Shown piece after piece: positions 1-6,970 of a stretch of DNA of 18,834 bases (the stretch's first letter is position 1; each line of letters begins with the position of its first letter). Under the pieces are notes generated by a model. It was not told the origin of the DNA and made no database searches. It saw only the letters and a list, made by a program, of their open reading frames with translations. The DNA is from Caryophanales bacterium UBA4951 (GTDB lineage Bacteria > Bacillota_I > Bacilli_A > RFN20 > CAG-826), in NCBI GenBank assembly GCA_002397465.1, contig DHAP01000012.1, positions 1-18,834 of the forward strand, given 5' to 3'. Position numbers and translations under genes: made by a program.

Positions 1-44
1 TTTTAATGATATATTCCATAAACTTGCCCCTACGATATTTAGGC

Positions 45-77
45 ATAAGAAAAGAGGCGCTTCAATCGAAACGCCTC
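45..77 (-). terminator. Intrinsic terminator of the 173-aa gene
   Basis: On the minus strand a 10-bp stem (GAGGCGTTTC / GAAGCGCCTC, loop GATT, one G-U pair) is followed by TTTTCTTAT. It lies 9 bases after the stop codon of the gene ending at 87. Confidence 0.85.
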
Positions 78-86
78 AATTGATTT

Positions 87-608
87 TCAGTCTTTCTTGC
101 CTTTGTACAAGAAGTAACGTTTTCCAGCTTTGATGACTGGGACTTCCTCGACTTTTTCATCGAGGGTCACCTTGAAGCCCGGACGCGAATAGGTAGTTCC
201 TTCGACCGCCGATTCGACCTGGACCTTTTCGCTTTCAAGAGCGTAATAGGCTTTTTGGTCTTTTGAGGAGATGATGACGCTGTAGGGCTTGATTTCCAAA
301 TCGCCGAAATAAGTCAAAGCCCCATCTTTAATCTCGCCATAAACGCTGGAGCCATCGAATAAGCCACCATCATAAGAATAGACATCGAATAGCGTGTGGG
401 CATCGACATAAGCGCTCTTGATCTTGCCTTCCAAAATGGAATCATCGACGCTTTTCTTGGTGGAGTTCCACCACTTTTTGAAGCCCCCTTCTTTTTTCTC
501 TTCGGCCTTTGGGGACTCTTCTTTGTCTTTCTTTTCTTCTTCCGCTTTCTTAGCGGTCTCGTTCCCGTTTCCGTCTTGATCGGAAACTACTTCTTTCTTA
601 TCTTCCAT
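87..608 (-). CDS. Hypothetical charged soluble protein, 173 aa
   Basis: I do not recognise this protein. Residues 1-40 are a lysine/glutamate-rich, low-complexity segment that is probably disordered or helical. A short KKWW patch follows at about 44-47. The rest (about 60-173) is a compact region rich in Tyr, Val and Gly with alternating hydrophobic residues, suggesting beta structure, and ends in a basic tail. There is no signal peptide or membrane helix, so it is probably cytoplasmic. The reading frame stays open upstream to 662, but the ATG at 608 is chosen because GGAGGG sits six bases before it and a promoter at 635-662 would exclude the upstream codons. It has its own promoter and terminator, so it is transcribed alone. 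Function unknown; gene reality is well supported. Confidence 0.8.
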   Translation of the reverse strand: MEDKKEVVSDQDGNGNETAKKAEEEKKDKEESPKAEEKKEGGFKKWWNSTKKSVDDSILEGKIKSAYVDAHTLFDVYSYDGGLFDGSSVYGEIKDGALTYFGDLEIKPYSVIISSKDQKAYYALESEKVQVESAVEGTTYSRPGFKVTLDEKVEEVPVIKAGKRYFLYKGKKD

Positions 609-634
609 AATTGACCCTCCAGTAATGCAAAACC

Positions 635-662
635 AGTATAGTCCGTCTTTTAAAAAGCGCAA
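635..662 (-). promoter_or_regulatory. Promoter of the 173-aa gene
   Basis: Minus-strand -35 TTGCGC (657-662), 16-bp spacer, -10 TATACT (635-640). The -35 box overlaps the T-run of the upstream gene's terminator. The predicted start near 628 leaves a leader of about 20 nt containing the GGAGGG ribosome site. Confidence 0.6.
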
Positions 663-685
663 AAAAAGACGCCCAGAAGGGCGTC
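657..685 (-). terminator. Intrinsic terminator of the lipoprotein gene
   Basis: Minus-strand perfect 7-bp stem GACGCCC / GGGCGTC (668-685) with loop TTCT, followed by seven T. It lies 19 bases after the lipoprotein stop codon. Confidence 0.92.
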
Positions 686-704
686 GATTCTATTTGATGG
701 TGAA

Positions 705-1472
705 TTAGATAAGAGCGACGGCAACGATAGCGGCCGCAGCGCTCATGCTGTTCCAGCTGGAGCTGTAGCTCTTGTCGATGGAAGACTTCCAATCATAAGT
801 CTGCTTGTTGTCATTGTGATCGTTGCTGATCATAGTGAGAAGGTTGTCGGACCAATTGTAGACCATGGCTTCGTCATAGCTGCCATAGTAGTTGGCAGTG
901 AAGGCGGACTCGAGGTTGCCATCTCCGGAGCTCTTGTAGGACTCGTTTTTCAAGATGGTAGCCGAATTGACGGATCCACCGCTGACGACTTTTCCATCAT
1001 CGTCGAAGTTCTTGAGATACTTCGAGATGCTCTTGGCGGTTGAGGCCGAGATGGCGTTGATGGTGCTCTGGTAGCTGCTGACGCTGGTTTCGATGGCGGC
1101 TTTGACGAGAAGGTCGGTTCCCGAATAGTAGTAGCTGCTGCTGGAGTCTTTGTAAGCGACGACGTAGTTGGCGCCGTCTTTGATCATCCAAGCTTCGTAG
1201 CTGGAATCGGTCGCAACTGAGTTGATGGTCAAGGTGCCGGTGTTTTTGTGGTGTTTGTAGCTGGAAGCGGCGTCAAACGAGATGACGTAGTTGTTTCCGC
1301 TGTCCTTCAAAGAGGCATAGGTGTAGACGACGGCTGATTGTGAGCTTGTAACTCCGCCGATGCTATCCAAAAGGGTTTCAGCATCGCTTCTGGTTACGGT
1401 CTTGCTGCAGCTGGCGAGCATGCTAACTCCGGCAGTGGCAAGTAGAAGAAGAGAAATTTTTTTCGCGTTCAT
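705..1472 (-). CDS. Surface lipoprotein, Ser/Tyr-rich, 255 aa
   Basis: The N-terminus has two lysines, a hydrophobic stretch (residues 6-19) and a lipobox LASC with the lipidated Cys at 22, so it should be a lipoprotein on the outer face of the cytoplasmic membrane. The mature part is rich in Ser, Tyr, Asn and Asp and shows no domain I recognise. Oddly, it ends in a short hydrophobic run (AAAAIVAVALI) after a polar body, which could insert in the membrane or pack in the fold. The start is supported by AAGGAG nine bases upstream and a strong promoter. It is monocistronic, with its own terminator. The lipoprotein call is firm; the substrate or role is unknown. Confidence 0.85.
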   Translation of the reverse strand: MNAKKISLLLLATAGVSMLASCSKTVTRSDAETLLDSIGGVTSSQSAVVYTYASLKDSGNNYVISFDAASSYKHHKNTGTLTINSVATDSSYEAWMIKDGANYVVAYKDSSSSYYYSGTDLLVKAAIETSVSSYQSTINAISASTAKSISKYLKNFDDDGKVVSGGSVNSATILKNESYKSSGDGNLESAFTANYYGSYDEAMVYNWSDNLLTMISNDHNDNKQTYDWKSSIDKSYSSSWNSMSAAAAIVAVALI

Positions 1473-1498
1473 TATGAATCGCTCCTTATTGCACGAAA

Positions 1499-1527
1499 AA
1501 TATACTCTTCAATGAATAGATTCGCAA
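1499..1527 (-). promoter_or_regulatory. Promoter of the lipoprotein gene
   Basis: Minus-strand -35 TTGCGA (1522-1527), 17-bp spacer, -10 TATATT (1499-1504). This gives a leader of roughly 20 nt carrying AAGGAG before the ATG at 1472. Confidence 0.75.
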
Positions 1528-1645
1528 GGAAAGTGCAACTGGGCAAAACGCAAAGAAAATAAGTTAAGTTAAGTTAATTAATAATCACTAGTTTCAGACC
1601 ACTCAGAAAGTGTAGGCGAGGCGTGAATAATTGCCTTTACCAAAA

Positions 1646-2551
1646 TCACAAAAACGCAAAAATCAATGTGATCGGACAGAGGAAAACAAAAAGTAAAGAA
1701 ATCAAAAGAAAGGCCTTTCTTTGCGTTTTTGTTCCGCTTTTTGACCATCTTTTATAAAGAGAAATAGAAATGCACATGTAGCAAATAGGCAAGATCAAAG
1801 ACAGCAAAGACGAGATTAGCCATGAGGAAACGGCAAAGCCGAAAAGCGACGAGGCACCGATGATGGACTGATGGAGCAAAAAGGCCAAAAAAACGGAACA
1901 TGAAAAGCACGTTCCCAAACCGAAAATCATGAAGATGATTGAGAAGATGAAATCAAGAGAGCCAGGAATTTCTTTCCTCGAATCGAGATCAAGGTAAAGC
2001 GAGATCAAAAACGCCAATAAACAAAAGGCCGAATCAGCCACGAACAAAGGCATGATCCAGACGTTATTGACATCGAGCATCTGCATGATCGACGAATAAA
2101 CGTAGCAAGCATAGGTGATGGCGGAAAGGACCTCGGCCAAGTGAATGGACAAATAGACTCTCCGCTTCTTTAAAACCCACGGGGCGATAATTGAGGACAA
2201 AGACAGAAGAAGCACCGGAATCACGACAATGAGATAAAGAAGATTTTTTAATGGGAACACGATGAGCGAGACAACGTCCAAAACGATGAACAAAATCTGT
2301 GATAAAAGATATAAAAGAGGCCACGGCTTCCGCTTTTCCAAGGGACTCTCGTTCTTCTCGAAAGAGAGCAAAGAGGAAACGTCGACCCCAAAAAGAACGC
2401 TGATGTTTTTGAGGATTTCGATATCCGGGTATCCAAGGTCTCTCTCCCATTTGCTGACGGCTTGCTGAGAGACGTTCAAAGAGGAGGCCAAATCGTTTTG
2501 GCTCATCTTTCTATTTTCACGAAGCTCTTTGATCTTTTCTCCCAAGCTCAC
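1646..2551 (-). CDS. XRE-family regulator with multi-helix membrane domain, 301 aa
   Basis: Residues 4-60 form a Cro/C1-type helix-turn-helix (SQNDLASSLNVSQQAVSKWE, then PDIEILKNIS), the common Firmicutes XRE fold. After a short linker, residues 78-300 hold about seven hydrophobic helices, so the DNA-binding domain is tethered to the cytoplasmic membrane. Such proteins are usually taken to be membrane-sensing or autoregulating transcription factors, but the signal is unknown. The start is GTG at 2551. GAGGGGG, placed in the last codons of the upstream gene, is its ribosome site, and only three bases separate the upstream stop from this start. The pair is therefore co-transcribed and probably translationally coupled. 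I see no clear terminator after the stop at 1646. Confidence 0.88.
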   Translation of the reverse strand: MSLGEKIKELRENRKMSQNDLASSLNVSQQAVSKWERDLGYPDIEILKNISVLFGVDVSSLLSFEKNESPLEKRKPWPLLYLLSQILFIVLDVVSLIVFPLKNLLYLIVVIPVLLLSLSSIIAPWVLKKRRVYLSIHLAEVLSAITYACYVYSSIMQMLDVNNVWIMPLFVADSAFCLLAFLISLYLDLDSRKEIPGSLDFIFSIIFMIFGLGTCFSCSVFLAFLLHQSIIGASSLFGFAVSSWLISSLLSLILPICYMCISISLYKRWSKSGTKTQRKAFLLISLLFVFLCPITLIFAFL

Positions 2552-2554
2552 CGC

Positions 2555-2878
2555 TCAATCCCCCTCGTATCCGTTGCCTGGATCTTCGATAATGCTCCGC
2601 TTGATATGCTTTTTGGCTTTTTTGTACAAAGTTGTGAAGTGAATGGCAAACCCCAAAAAGACCATGCTGGCCAAGAACATCAAGCCACCGCCGACGATCG
2701 TCAAAACGCCACCGGACACATCACCACCGCCATCCGAGGCGTTCACGACGCTCACTATTCCCAGAGGATAAAAGACGGATGCAAGAGCAAGCGGGATTCC
2801 AAAAACCGTCCAGCAAACCTTTAATGCGATTTTATAATCGGCGGCCTGAACGTTATCCCTGTCGTATTTTTCCATCAT
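2555..2878 (-). CDS. Small two-helix membrane protein, 107 aa
   Basis: This is an unrecognised small membrane protein. It has a charged cytoplasmic N-terminus, hydrophobic helices at about 17-45 and 55-82 joined by a Gly/Asp-rich loop, and a basic then acidic C-terminal tail. It is the first gene of a two-gene unit with the membrane-bound XRE regulator, so it may be that regulator's partner or sensor (inference from context only). There are two adjacent ATG codons, at 2878 and 2875. A consensus -10 TATAAT lies at 2882-2887, and the predicted +1 falls exactly on the A of the second ATG, so translation probably begins at 2875 on a leaderless mRNA. No Shine-Dalgarno sequence is present. The full open frame from 2878 is given here. 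Confidence 0.8.
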   Translation of the reverse strand: MMEKYDRDNVQAADYKIALKVCWTVFGIPLALASVFYPLGIVSVVNASDGGGDVSGGVLTIVGGGLMFLASMVFLGFAIHFTTLYKKAKKHIKRSIIEDPGNGYEGD

Positions 2879-2881
2879 TTG

Positions 2882-2909
2882 ATTATACGTTCATGGTGAC
2901 GTATCTAAA
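2882..2909 (-). promoter_or_regulatory. Leaderless promoter of the membrane protein/XRE unit
   Basis: Minus-strand -10 TATAAT (2882-2887) with a weak -35 TTTAGA (2904-2909), 16-bp spacer. Seven bases past the -10 is the A of the ATG at 2875, so the transcript would start with its start codon. Confidence 0.6.
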
Positions 2910-2943
2910 AGACGACTTCGGAAATCATGGACATCGATATAAA

Positions 2944-2973
2944 GAAAACCCCACGCTATTTGGCGCAGGGTTT
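2944..2973 (-). terminator. Terminator of tRNA-Ser(GCU)
   Basis: Minus-strand 11-bp stem AAACCCTGCGC / GCGTGGGGTTT (two G-U pairs), loop CAAATA, followed by TCTTTATAT. It starts 14 bases after the encoded CCA. Confidence 0.8.
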
Positions 2974-2986
2974 GACTTGAATATTC

Positions 2987-3079
2987 TGGCGGAGACGCCG
3001 AGATTTGAACTCGGGCTCGGGGTAAACCCCGACTAACAGGTTAGCAACCTGCCCCCTTCGGCCTCTTGGGTACGTCTCC
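2987..3079 (-). tRNA. tRNA-Ser, anticodon GCU
   Basis: This folds as a class II tRNA on the minus strand. The acceptor stem GGAGACG / CGTCTCC is followed by discriminator G and an encoded CCA. The anticodon arm GCAGG-TTGCTAA-CCTGT carries anticodon GCT. The long variable arm is built on CGGGG / CCCCG, and the T arm is CCGAG-TTCAAAT-CTCGG. It reads AGC/AGU serine codons. It is a single-gene unit with its own -10 box and terminator. Confidence 0.97.
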
Positions 3080-3090
3080 GTGCGGAAGTT

Positions 3091-3096
3091 ACTATA
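3091..3096 (-). promoter_or_regulatory. -10 box of tRNA-Ser(GCU)
   Basis: Minus-strand TATAGT, placing the transcript start near 3084, five bases before the mature tRNA. I see no convincing -35 at the right spacing (ATGCGG at 3114-3119). Confidence 0.45.
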
Positions 3097-3193
3097 CACC
3101 AAAGCAGAAAACTCCGCATCATCAAATTGCTAGTTTGGGAACCACTTTAGATTTTTTACGATGTCGTGTGACGAATTAGGCTGCCTAATTAGC

Positions 3194-5407
3194 TTATTTT
3201 AGGTTGATCAAGGTCTCAGAATGCGGAGAAATCGCCCGGATGCGTTTGTACTTCGGATAGCCTTCATGAAGCATCTTGATGCTTAGTTCCCCGTCGTTGT
3301 TCGTGAACTCGTAAAGGTTGTACTCGCCTTTCTCATAAGCAAAGTCGGTCCCATTGTCTTGGTAATGAACGTATTTGCCCTTGCCTGGGAAAAGGCGAAG
3401 CACCAATTCTTCCGGTTCTTTATCAAGGTTTTTGGTCAAAGAAGGATACATTGGGACAATCGCGCCTTCTTTGGCGTAAATCAACGTCTCGCCCAAAGGA
3501 ACCTCTTCGCAATGAAGTCCGCCCATCTTCATCTCCATCGTGAAAAACGAATACCATTTCCCGAATGGCAAAACAAAGCTTCTGGAAAGAGATCCAGGGG
3601 TCAAAATCGGAGCCACCAAAATGTTCTCGCCCCACATGAGCTCATCATTGAGGTTATCAAGGCCTTTTTCTTCGGGGTAATAATACCATAGAGGCGCTAC
3701 GACCGGAGACCCGTCGATGCTGTTTTTATAGAGGGCATCGTAGATATATGGGACGATACGATAACGGAAATAGACCCATTTGCGGTAGTTGGAAATAGTG
3801 TTTTTGTCATAGGCATAAGGCTCTTGGTGCCTGGAATCCAAGCAAGAATGGTTTCTCATGAATGGCGAGAAGACACCCATCTCAACCCAACGGTTCATCA
3901 ATTCGCTGGGGCAGTCACCGCCAAAGCCCCCGATGTCGCTCCCAAAGAAAGCGACGCCAGAAAGAGCCAAGGACATTTGCTGACTGGCCAACCAATACAA
4001 GGAACTGTAGATCGATTGGTTATCGCCCGTCCAAACGGTTGAATAGGCATTGGTGCCGGCAAAGCAGGCCCTAGTAATCACAAACGGCCTCTTTTTGGTG
4101 GCCGCCTTTATTCCTTCATAGGTCGCCATCGCCATGTAGTGACCATAGACGTTATGGATCTCATCATGCTTTGAGCCTCCGAAGCAAACGTCATCTGGAA
4201 GGGGGCCTTTGAAAGAAGCCGGTTCATTCATGTCACACCAAATGCCGGCGATTCCGAGTTTCATCCATTCACAAACCAGCCCGCTCCACCACTTTCTGGT
4301 CTTTTGCTCGTTGAAGCTAGGATAGACCGAAAGCCCAGGCCAGACCTCGTTCTCGTAAGTTTTGCCATTCAGCGTTGCGACATAGCCGCCGCTAATCGCT
4401 TCTTTGTAGACATCATAATCGGGGTCAACTTTTATCCCTGGATCAAGAATCGTCACGACCTTGATTCCTTGGGAGTAGAGGGAGGCGACCATCGCTTGCA
4501 AGTTAGGAAACTTCGACGATGAATGGGTGAAGACCCGATACCCATCCATATAGTCGATGTCCAGATGAATCGCCTCCAGGGGAATGTCATTCTTTTTAAA
4601 TGAGGAAACCACTTCTTTGACTTCTTCCTCATTCATGTAGGACCAGCGCGATTGCTGGTAACCCAAAGTCCATCTCGGCGGGAGCTTTGCCCGGCCAGTA
4701 AGGGATGTGAAGTCTTTGATTATCATTCCGGCGTCTTCGCCGAGGAACAAATAGAAATCGTCGGCCCCGCCTACCGAGCCGAAGTAAAAACGCTTTTGAT
4801 CGGTCCCGAAATTGAAAAGCGACTTATAGGTCGAATCCAAATAGAGGCCAAAAAAGCCATTTTCCCTTTTGCAAAGGAAAAAGTTTATGGATTTATAGAG
4901 GCTTTTGACATCTTCTTCGTGAGCCTGAGGATAGTCCGTGTTGTAGTTGATGAACTCGTATCCCTTTTTGTTTAAGGGACCGACATGGTCGCCAAGGCCA
5001 TAAAAGCCATCATTTTCCTCAAGTTCAAAGCTATGGACAAACGCTAAGGAGAGTCCAGCTGTCGCGGCGTGTCCTTCCTTTTTTAATAGTGACTTATCCA
5101 AAATCGGCTTGAGGTGGTCAAGCTCATAGTCGTTCTCCACGATAATCGGTTTCCCATCGAACTTCGTGACGGCGATCTGAAGATTAAAATATACTTTGAG
5201 ACAATAAAAATCGGTGATTAATGAATAGCCGTCGCTTTCTTCTTTAATGCTCCATCTCGTGTCGGTTCTTTGGGCTTGAACAACCCTGGAAAGATGACTT
5301 ATGTCATGCGTCAATCTCACGATATGCGGGGTGATGAAATCGACGTATAGGGTGTCATTGCCGTTTTTTAGAGAGAAGATGTTTTCGTTTAATTGATATG
5401 GTTGCAT
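3194..5407 (-). CDS. GH31 alpha-glucosidase, 737 aa
   Basis: This is a glycoside hydrolase of family 31 that releases alpha-linked glucose from oligosaccharides. An N-terminal beta-sandwich (about 1-240) precedes the TIM barrel, which holds HLDIDYMDGYRVFT (281-294), the nucleophile motif GIWCDMNEPASF (nucleophile Asp392) and WTGDN with the likely acid/base Asp462. Beta domains follow to the C-terminus. The DMNEP motif favours alpha-glucosidase over YicI-type alpha-xylosidase; exact specificity is inferred. There is no signal peptide, so it should act in the cytoplasm on imported sugars. The frame is open upstream to 5566 and would overlap the previous gene. The ATG at 5407 is chosen because a TATAAT at 5415-5420 puts +1 at 5408, just before it, and the protein then begins where GH31 homology begins. 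No Shine-Dalgarno sequence is seen. Length is normal for the family. Confidence 0.95.
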   Translation of the reverse strand: MQPYQLNENIFSLKNGNDTLYVDFITPHIVRLTHDISHLSRVVQAQRTDTRWSIKEESDGYSLITDFYCLKVYFNLQIAVTKFDGKPIIVENDYELDHLKPILDKSLLKKEGHAATAGLSLAFVHSFELEENDGFYGLGDHVGPLNKKGYEFINYNTDYPQAHEEDVKSLYKSINFFLCKRENGFFGLYLDSTYKSLFNFGTDQKRFYFGSVGGADDFYLFLGEDAGMIIKDFTSLTGRAKLPPRWTLGYQQSRWSYMNEEEVKEVVSSFKKNDIPLEAIHLDIDYMDGYRVFTHSSSKFPNLQAMVASLYSQGIKVVTILDPGIKVDPDYDVYKEAISGGYVATLNGKTYENEVWPGLSVYPSFNEQKTRKWWSGLVCEWMKLGIAGIWCDMNEPASFKGPLPDDVCFGGSKHDEIHNVYGHYMAMATYEGIKAATKKRPFVITRACFAGTNAYSTVWTGDNQSIYSSLYWLASQQMSLALSGVAFFGSDIGGFGGDCPSELMNRWVEMGVFSPFMRNHSCLDSRHQEPYAYDKNTISNYRKWVYFRYRIVPYIYDALYKNSIDGSPVVAPLWYYYPEEKGLDNLNDELMWGENILVAPILTPGSLSRSFVLPFGKWYSFFTMEMKMGGLHCEEVPLGETLIYAKEGAIVPMYPSLTKNLDKEPEELVLRLFPGKGKYVHYQDNGTDFAYEKGEYNLYEFTNNDGELSIKMLHEGYPKYKRIRAISPHSETLINLK

Positions 5408-5414
5408 ATGCTCA

Positions 5415-5443
5415 ATTATAGAAGGATTAGAAACGCTTAAAGA
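5415..5443 (-). promoter_or_regulatory. Leaderless promoter of the GH31 gene with cre-like site
   Basis: Minus-strand consensus -10 TATAAT (5415-5420) with a weak -35 TCTTTA (5438-5443, 17-bp spacer). The predicted +1 at 5408 gives a 1-nt leader. A degenerate LacI/CcpA-type operator, TAGAAACGCTTAAA on the plus strand (5428-5441), fills the spacer and touches the -35. It has two mismatches to the cre consensus, so the operator is a suggestion only. Confidence 0.45.
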
Positions 5444-6015
5444 GGAAAAGGAAAACATTGGTCTTTGATGAACGTGTTTTCGTCGGGGTTTGCGTTCCAT
5501 TTTTCCCTCATCATGCTGGAGGCGTCCTCCCAAGTATAAAAGGACCACGAAAGACGGTCCGGCCAACCGCTAAGGCTTTCGATGAAAGGCTGGGATTCTT
5601 TATTTAGTCTCTTGATGTTTTTTGAAACTTCATGAAGATTGCCTGGGGCATCCATGAGGGCCGAACAGGCTCGAATCTCCTCAAATGGAATATCTTTTGC
5701 CTGTTTATATAGATAGTTGAAAATGAATTTTCGGTATTCGCTGCGATCTCTGGTCAACAAAAAAGCGTTTTTCGGATCTTTCTTGTTGAGGCAACGAACG
5801 ACCATGGCGTCGAAAATAAAATCCACCAAATGATCGACCGATTTATTCCAAATCCAAAAAGAGGCCGTCTGTCCGTCTCTTTCTATTTTTACCAATGCGA
5901 ACCGGCATTTTGCCGAGATTTCAGATTCCTGAAGGGCCTTCCACGGCTCATCCAGTATCCGGCAATTTTTGTACGTATGAAAAATGCCTGGTTCGCTCCC
6001 TCGTTTTTCAAACAT
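5437..6015 (-). CDS. Hypothetical protein, 192 aa
   Basis: I do not recognise this protein. It is soluble, with no signal peptide or membrane helix. It is mixed in charge and unusually rich in Trp (eight, including SFWIWNKSVDH near 52-62 and SWSFYTW near 156-162) and Cys (five). It ends 29 bases before the GH31 start, so readthrough from its promoter would also transcribe the glucosidase, but sugar metabolism is not implied by its sequence. It is divergent from another unrecognised gene at 6112. The start at 6015 is the only sensible Met. A -10 TAATAT at 6024-6029 predicts a leader of about 2 nt, and no Shine-Dalgarno sequence is present. Function unknown. Confidence 0.75.
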   Translation of the reverse strand: MFEKRGSEPGIFHTYKNCRILDEPWKALQESEISAKCRFALVKIERDGQTASFWIWNKSVDHLVDFIFDAMVVRCLNKKDPKNAFLLTRDRSEYRKFIFNYLYKQAKDIPFEEIRACSALMDAPGNLHEVSKNIKRLNKESQPFIESLSGWPDRLSWSFYTWEDASSMMREKWNANPDENTFIKDQCFPFPL

Positions 6016-6023
6016 CTAACCGG

Positions 6024-6052
6024 ATATTACCCTATATAGACGATTAAGGCAA
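6024..6052 (-). promoter_or_regulatory. Leaderless promoter of the 192-aa gene
   Basis: Minus-strand -35 TTGCCT (6047-6052), 17-bp spacer, -10 TAATAT (6024-6029). The predicted +1 near 6017 is two bases before the ATG at 6015. Confidence 0.65.
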
Positions 6053-6071
6053 CCTTGAAAAGAAAGGCATG

Positions 6072-6100
6072 TTCACTTTTCGCTGCTTTGCCTCTAGAAT
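6072..6100 (+). promoter_or_regulatory. Leaderless promoter of the 167-aa gene
   Basis: -35 TTCACT (6072-6077), 17-bp spacer, -10 TAGAAT (6095-6100). The predicted +1 near 6107 leaves about five bases before the ATG at 6112, with no room for a ribosome site. Confidence 0.65.
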
Positions 6101-6111
6101 ATCGTTGAGCT

Positions 6112-6615
6112 ATGCAAGAACCACTATTCGGTTTTGAAACACCGACCTATATAACTAAAAGGAATGGAAAGAACGCCAATGATTCTTTTACCTTTTTGAA
6201 TGTCTATCCGGATGGAAGCCTTTCATCCAGGTATTATTCTCTCTACAAAAACTCGGAGTGGAGACCGATAAACAAAAGAAAAGATGCCGTCATTGATAAA
6301 GACTGTTTTTCCAAGATCAGCGGTTTGCTCGAGGAGAACAAAGATTTCTTTGGTTCTTTCATTCCTGCCCACCGCTTTCCGAGAGAAGGGCAAAAACAAG
6401 CCTTGTCGATGGTCTATGTTAATGGCGATTCCTTTTTCATCCCTGATTACGTTCTAGACCCAAATGACACCACTTATTTGCCACGCTATGAATTCTATCC
6501 TGACAAGGACGTTCAAAAGGCCTATCTCTTAATTAGGGAAATCATCGTCTCTTTATCCCTTTTCGTTGACACTTTTCAAGACAATATGATTTGGGAGGGG
6601 CATCGGAACGACTAA
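6112..6615 (+). CDS. Hypothetical protein, 167 aa
   Basis: I do not recognise this protein. It is soluble, with no signal peptide or clear membrane helix, and rich in aromatic residues. The N-terminal half contains alternating polar/aromatic strands (SFTFLNVYPDGSLSSRYYSL), the middle has VYVNGDSFFIPDYVLDPND, and the C-terminal part is a helix (about 132-155). It is divergent from the unrecognised 192-aa gene with 96 bases between starts, so the two could be jointly controlled. The start follows a -10 box by 11 bases and has no Shine-Dalgarno sequence. Function unknown. Confidence 0.72.
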   Translation: MQEPLFGFETPTYITKRNGKNANDSFTFLNVYPDGSLSSRYYSLYKNSEWRPINKRKDAVIDKDCFSKISGLLEENKDFFGSFIPAHRFPREGQKQALSMVYVNGDSFFIPDYVLDPNDTTYLPRYEFYPDKDVQKAYLLIREIIVSLSLFVDTFQDNMIWEGHRND

Positions 6616-6621
6616 ACCGTT

Positions 6622-6656
6622 CATCTTTGTGGCTTATCCAAGTTTTTTCAAAGATG
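6622..6656 (+). repeat. Inverted repeat after the 167-aa gene
   Basis: A perfect 8-bp inverted repeat, CATCTTTG (6622-6629) and CAAAGATG (6649-6656), with a 19-base loop, seven bases after the stop codon. No T-run follows, so it may be a weak terminator or an mRNA 3' end structure rather than a standard intrinsic terminator. Confidence 0.35.
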
Positions 6657-6905
6657 GTCTGAATTTAATGGCATTCAAAACGCGCTTTTGCTCACTCATT
6701 TTATCGATAGCCAATTTATAATTTGTCAATTTATTACTTACAAATAATCAAATTGTTGTATGGCCAAATACTGATTTTCGTATGGAATTTACCCATCTTA
6801 TCGAAGCATTTGTTTCCAATCATAACTAGAATAATTAATTTATCGATTTATAAAATTACTTTTTAATCAATGTTAATGATAATGTTTGTTACTATCTTTG
6901 CCCGC
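6657..6905. other. AT-rich intergenic stretch
   Basis: About 250 bases of notably AT-rich DNA between the 167-aa gene and the TetR pair. I see no open frame with start signals, no RNA fold and no clear promoter. It holds TTTATCGAT twice (near 6700 and 6840) and the short repeat AATGTT-AATGAT-AATGTT near 6870-6890, neither convincing as a site. Confidence 0.4.
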
Positions 6906-6970
6906 TTTTGCAAAAAGACCTGTCTAGCCTATTAAAAGCGTTTGCTTTTTGCCTTTTTTCAAGCAACAAT
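6906..6970 (+). promoter_or_regulatory. Promoter and candidate operators of the TetR pair
   Basis: -35 TTGCAA (6908-6913), 16-bp spacer, -10 TATTAA (6930-6935). The -35 sits in the palindrome TTTTGCAAAA (6906-6915), and the -10/+1 region overlaps the inverted repeat AAAAGC-GTTT-GCTTTT (6934-6949). This is the usual layout for autoregulation by a TetR dimer. An alternative promoter, TTGCTT (6942-6947), 17 bp, AACAAT (6965-6970), would start exactly on the ATG at 6977. Confidence 0.45.

Noticed and set aside
33..44. 12-base word CGATATTTAGGC shared with 14519-14530
   Set aside because: One shared 12-mer is expected by chance within a window of this size, and the two contexts differ.
1560..1580. 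Tandem AAGTT repeats (three copies)
   Set aside because: A short low-complexity run in AT-rich DNA with no matching site elsewhere and no placement relative to a promoter.
2462..2824. Plus-strand open frame of 120 codons
   Set aside because: It runs opposite both the XRE regulator and the small membrane protein; no ribosome site, promoter or domain supports it.
3174..3190. Inverted repeat AATTAGG-CTG-CCTAATT after the GH31 gene
   Set aside because: The position fits a terminator, but the stem is AT-rich and no T-run follows on the minus strand, so it is not called.
5408..5566. N-terminal extension of the GH31 frame by 53 codons
   Set aside because: It overlaps the upstream gene, does not resemble the GH31 N-terminus, and contains the promoter that fits the start at 5407.
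6908..6970. TTG start giving the first TetR protein 21 more residues
   Set aside because: The TTG is itself the -35 box, and TetR proteins normally begin shortly before the helix-turn-helix.
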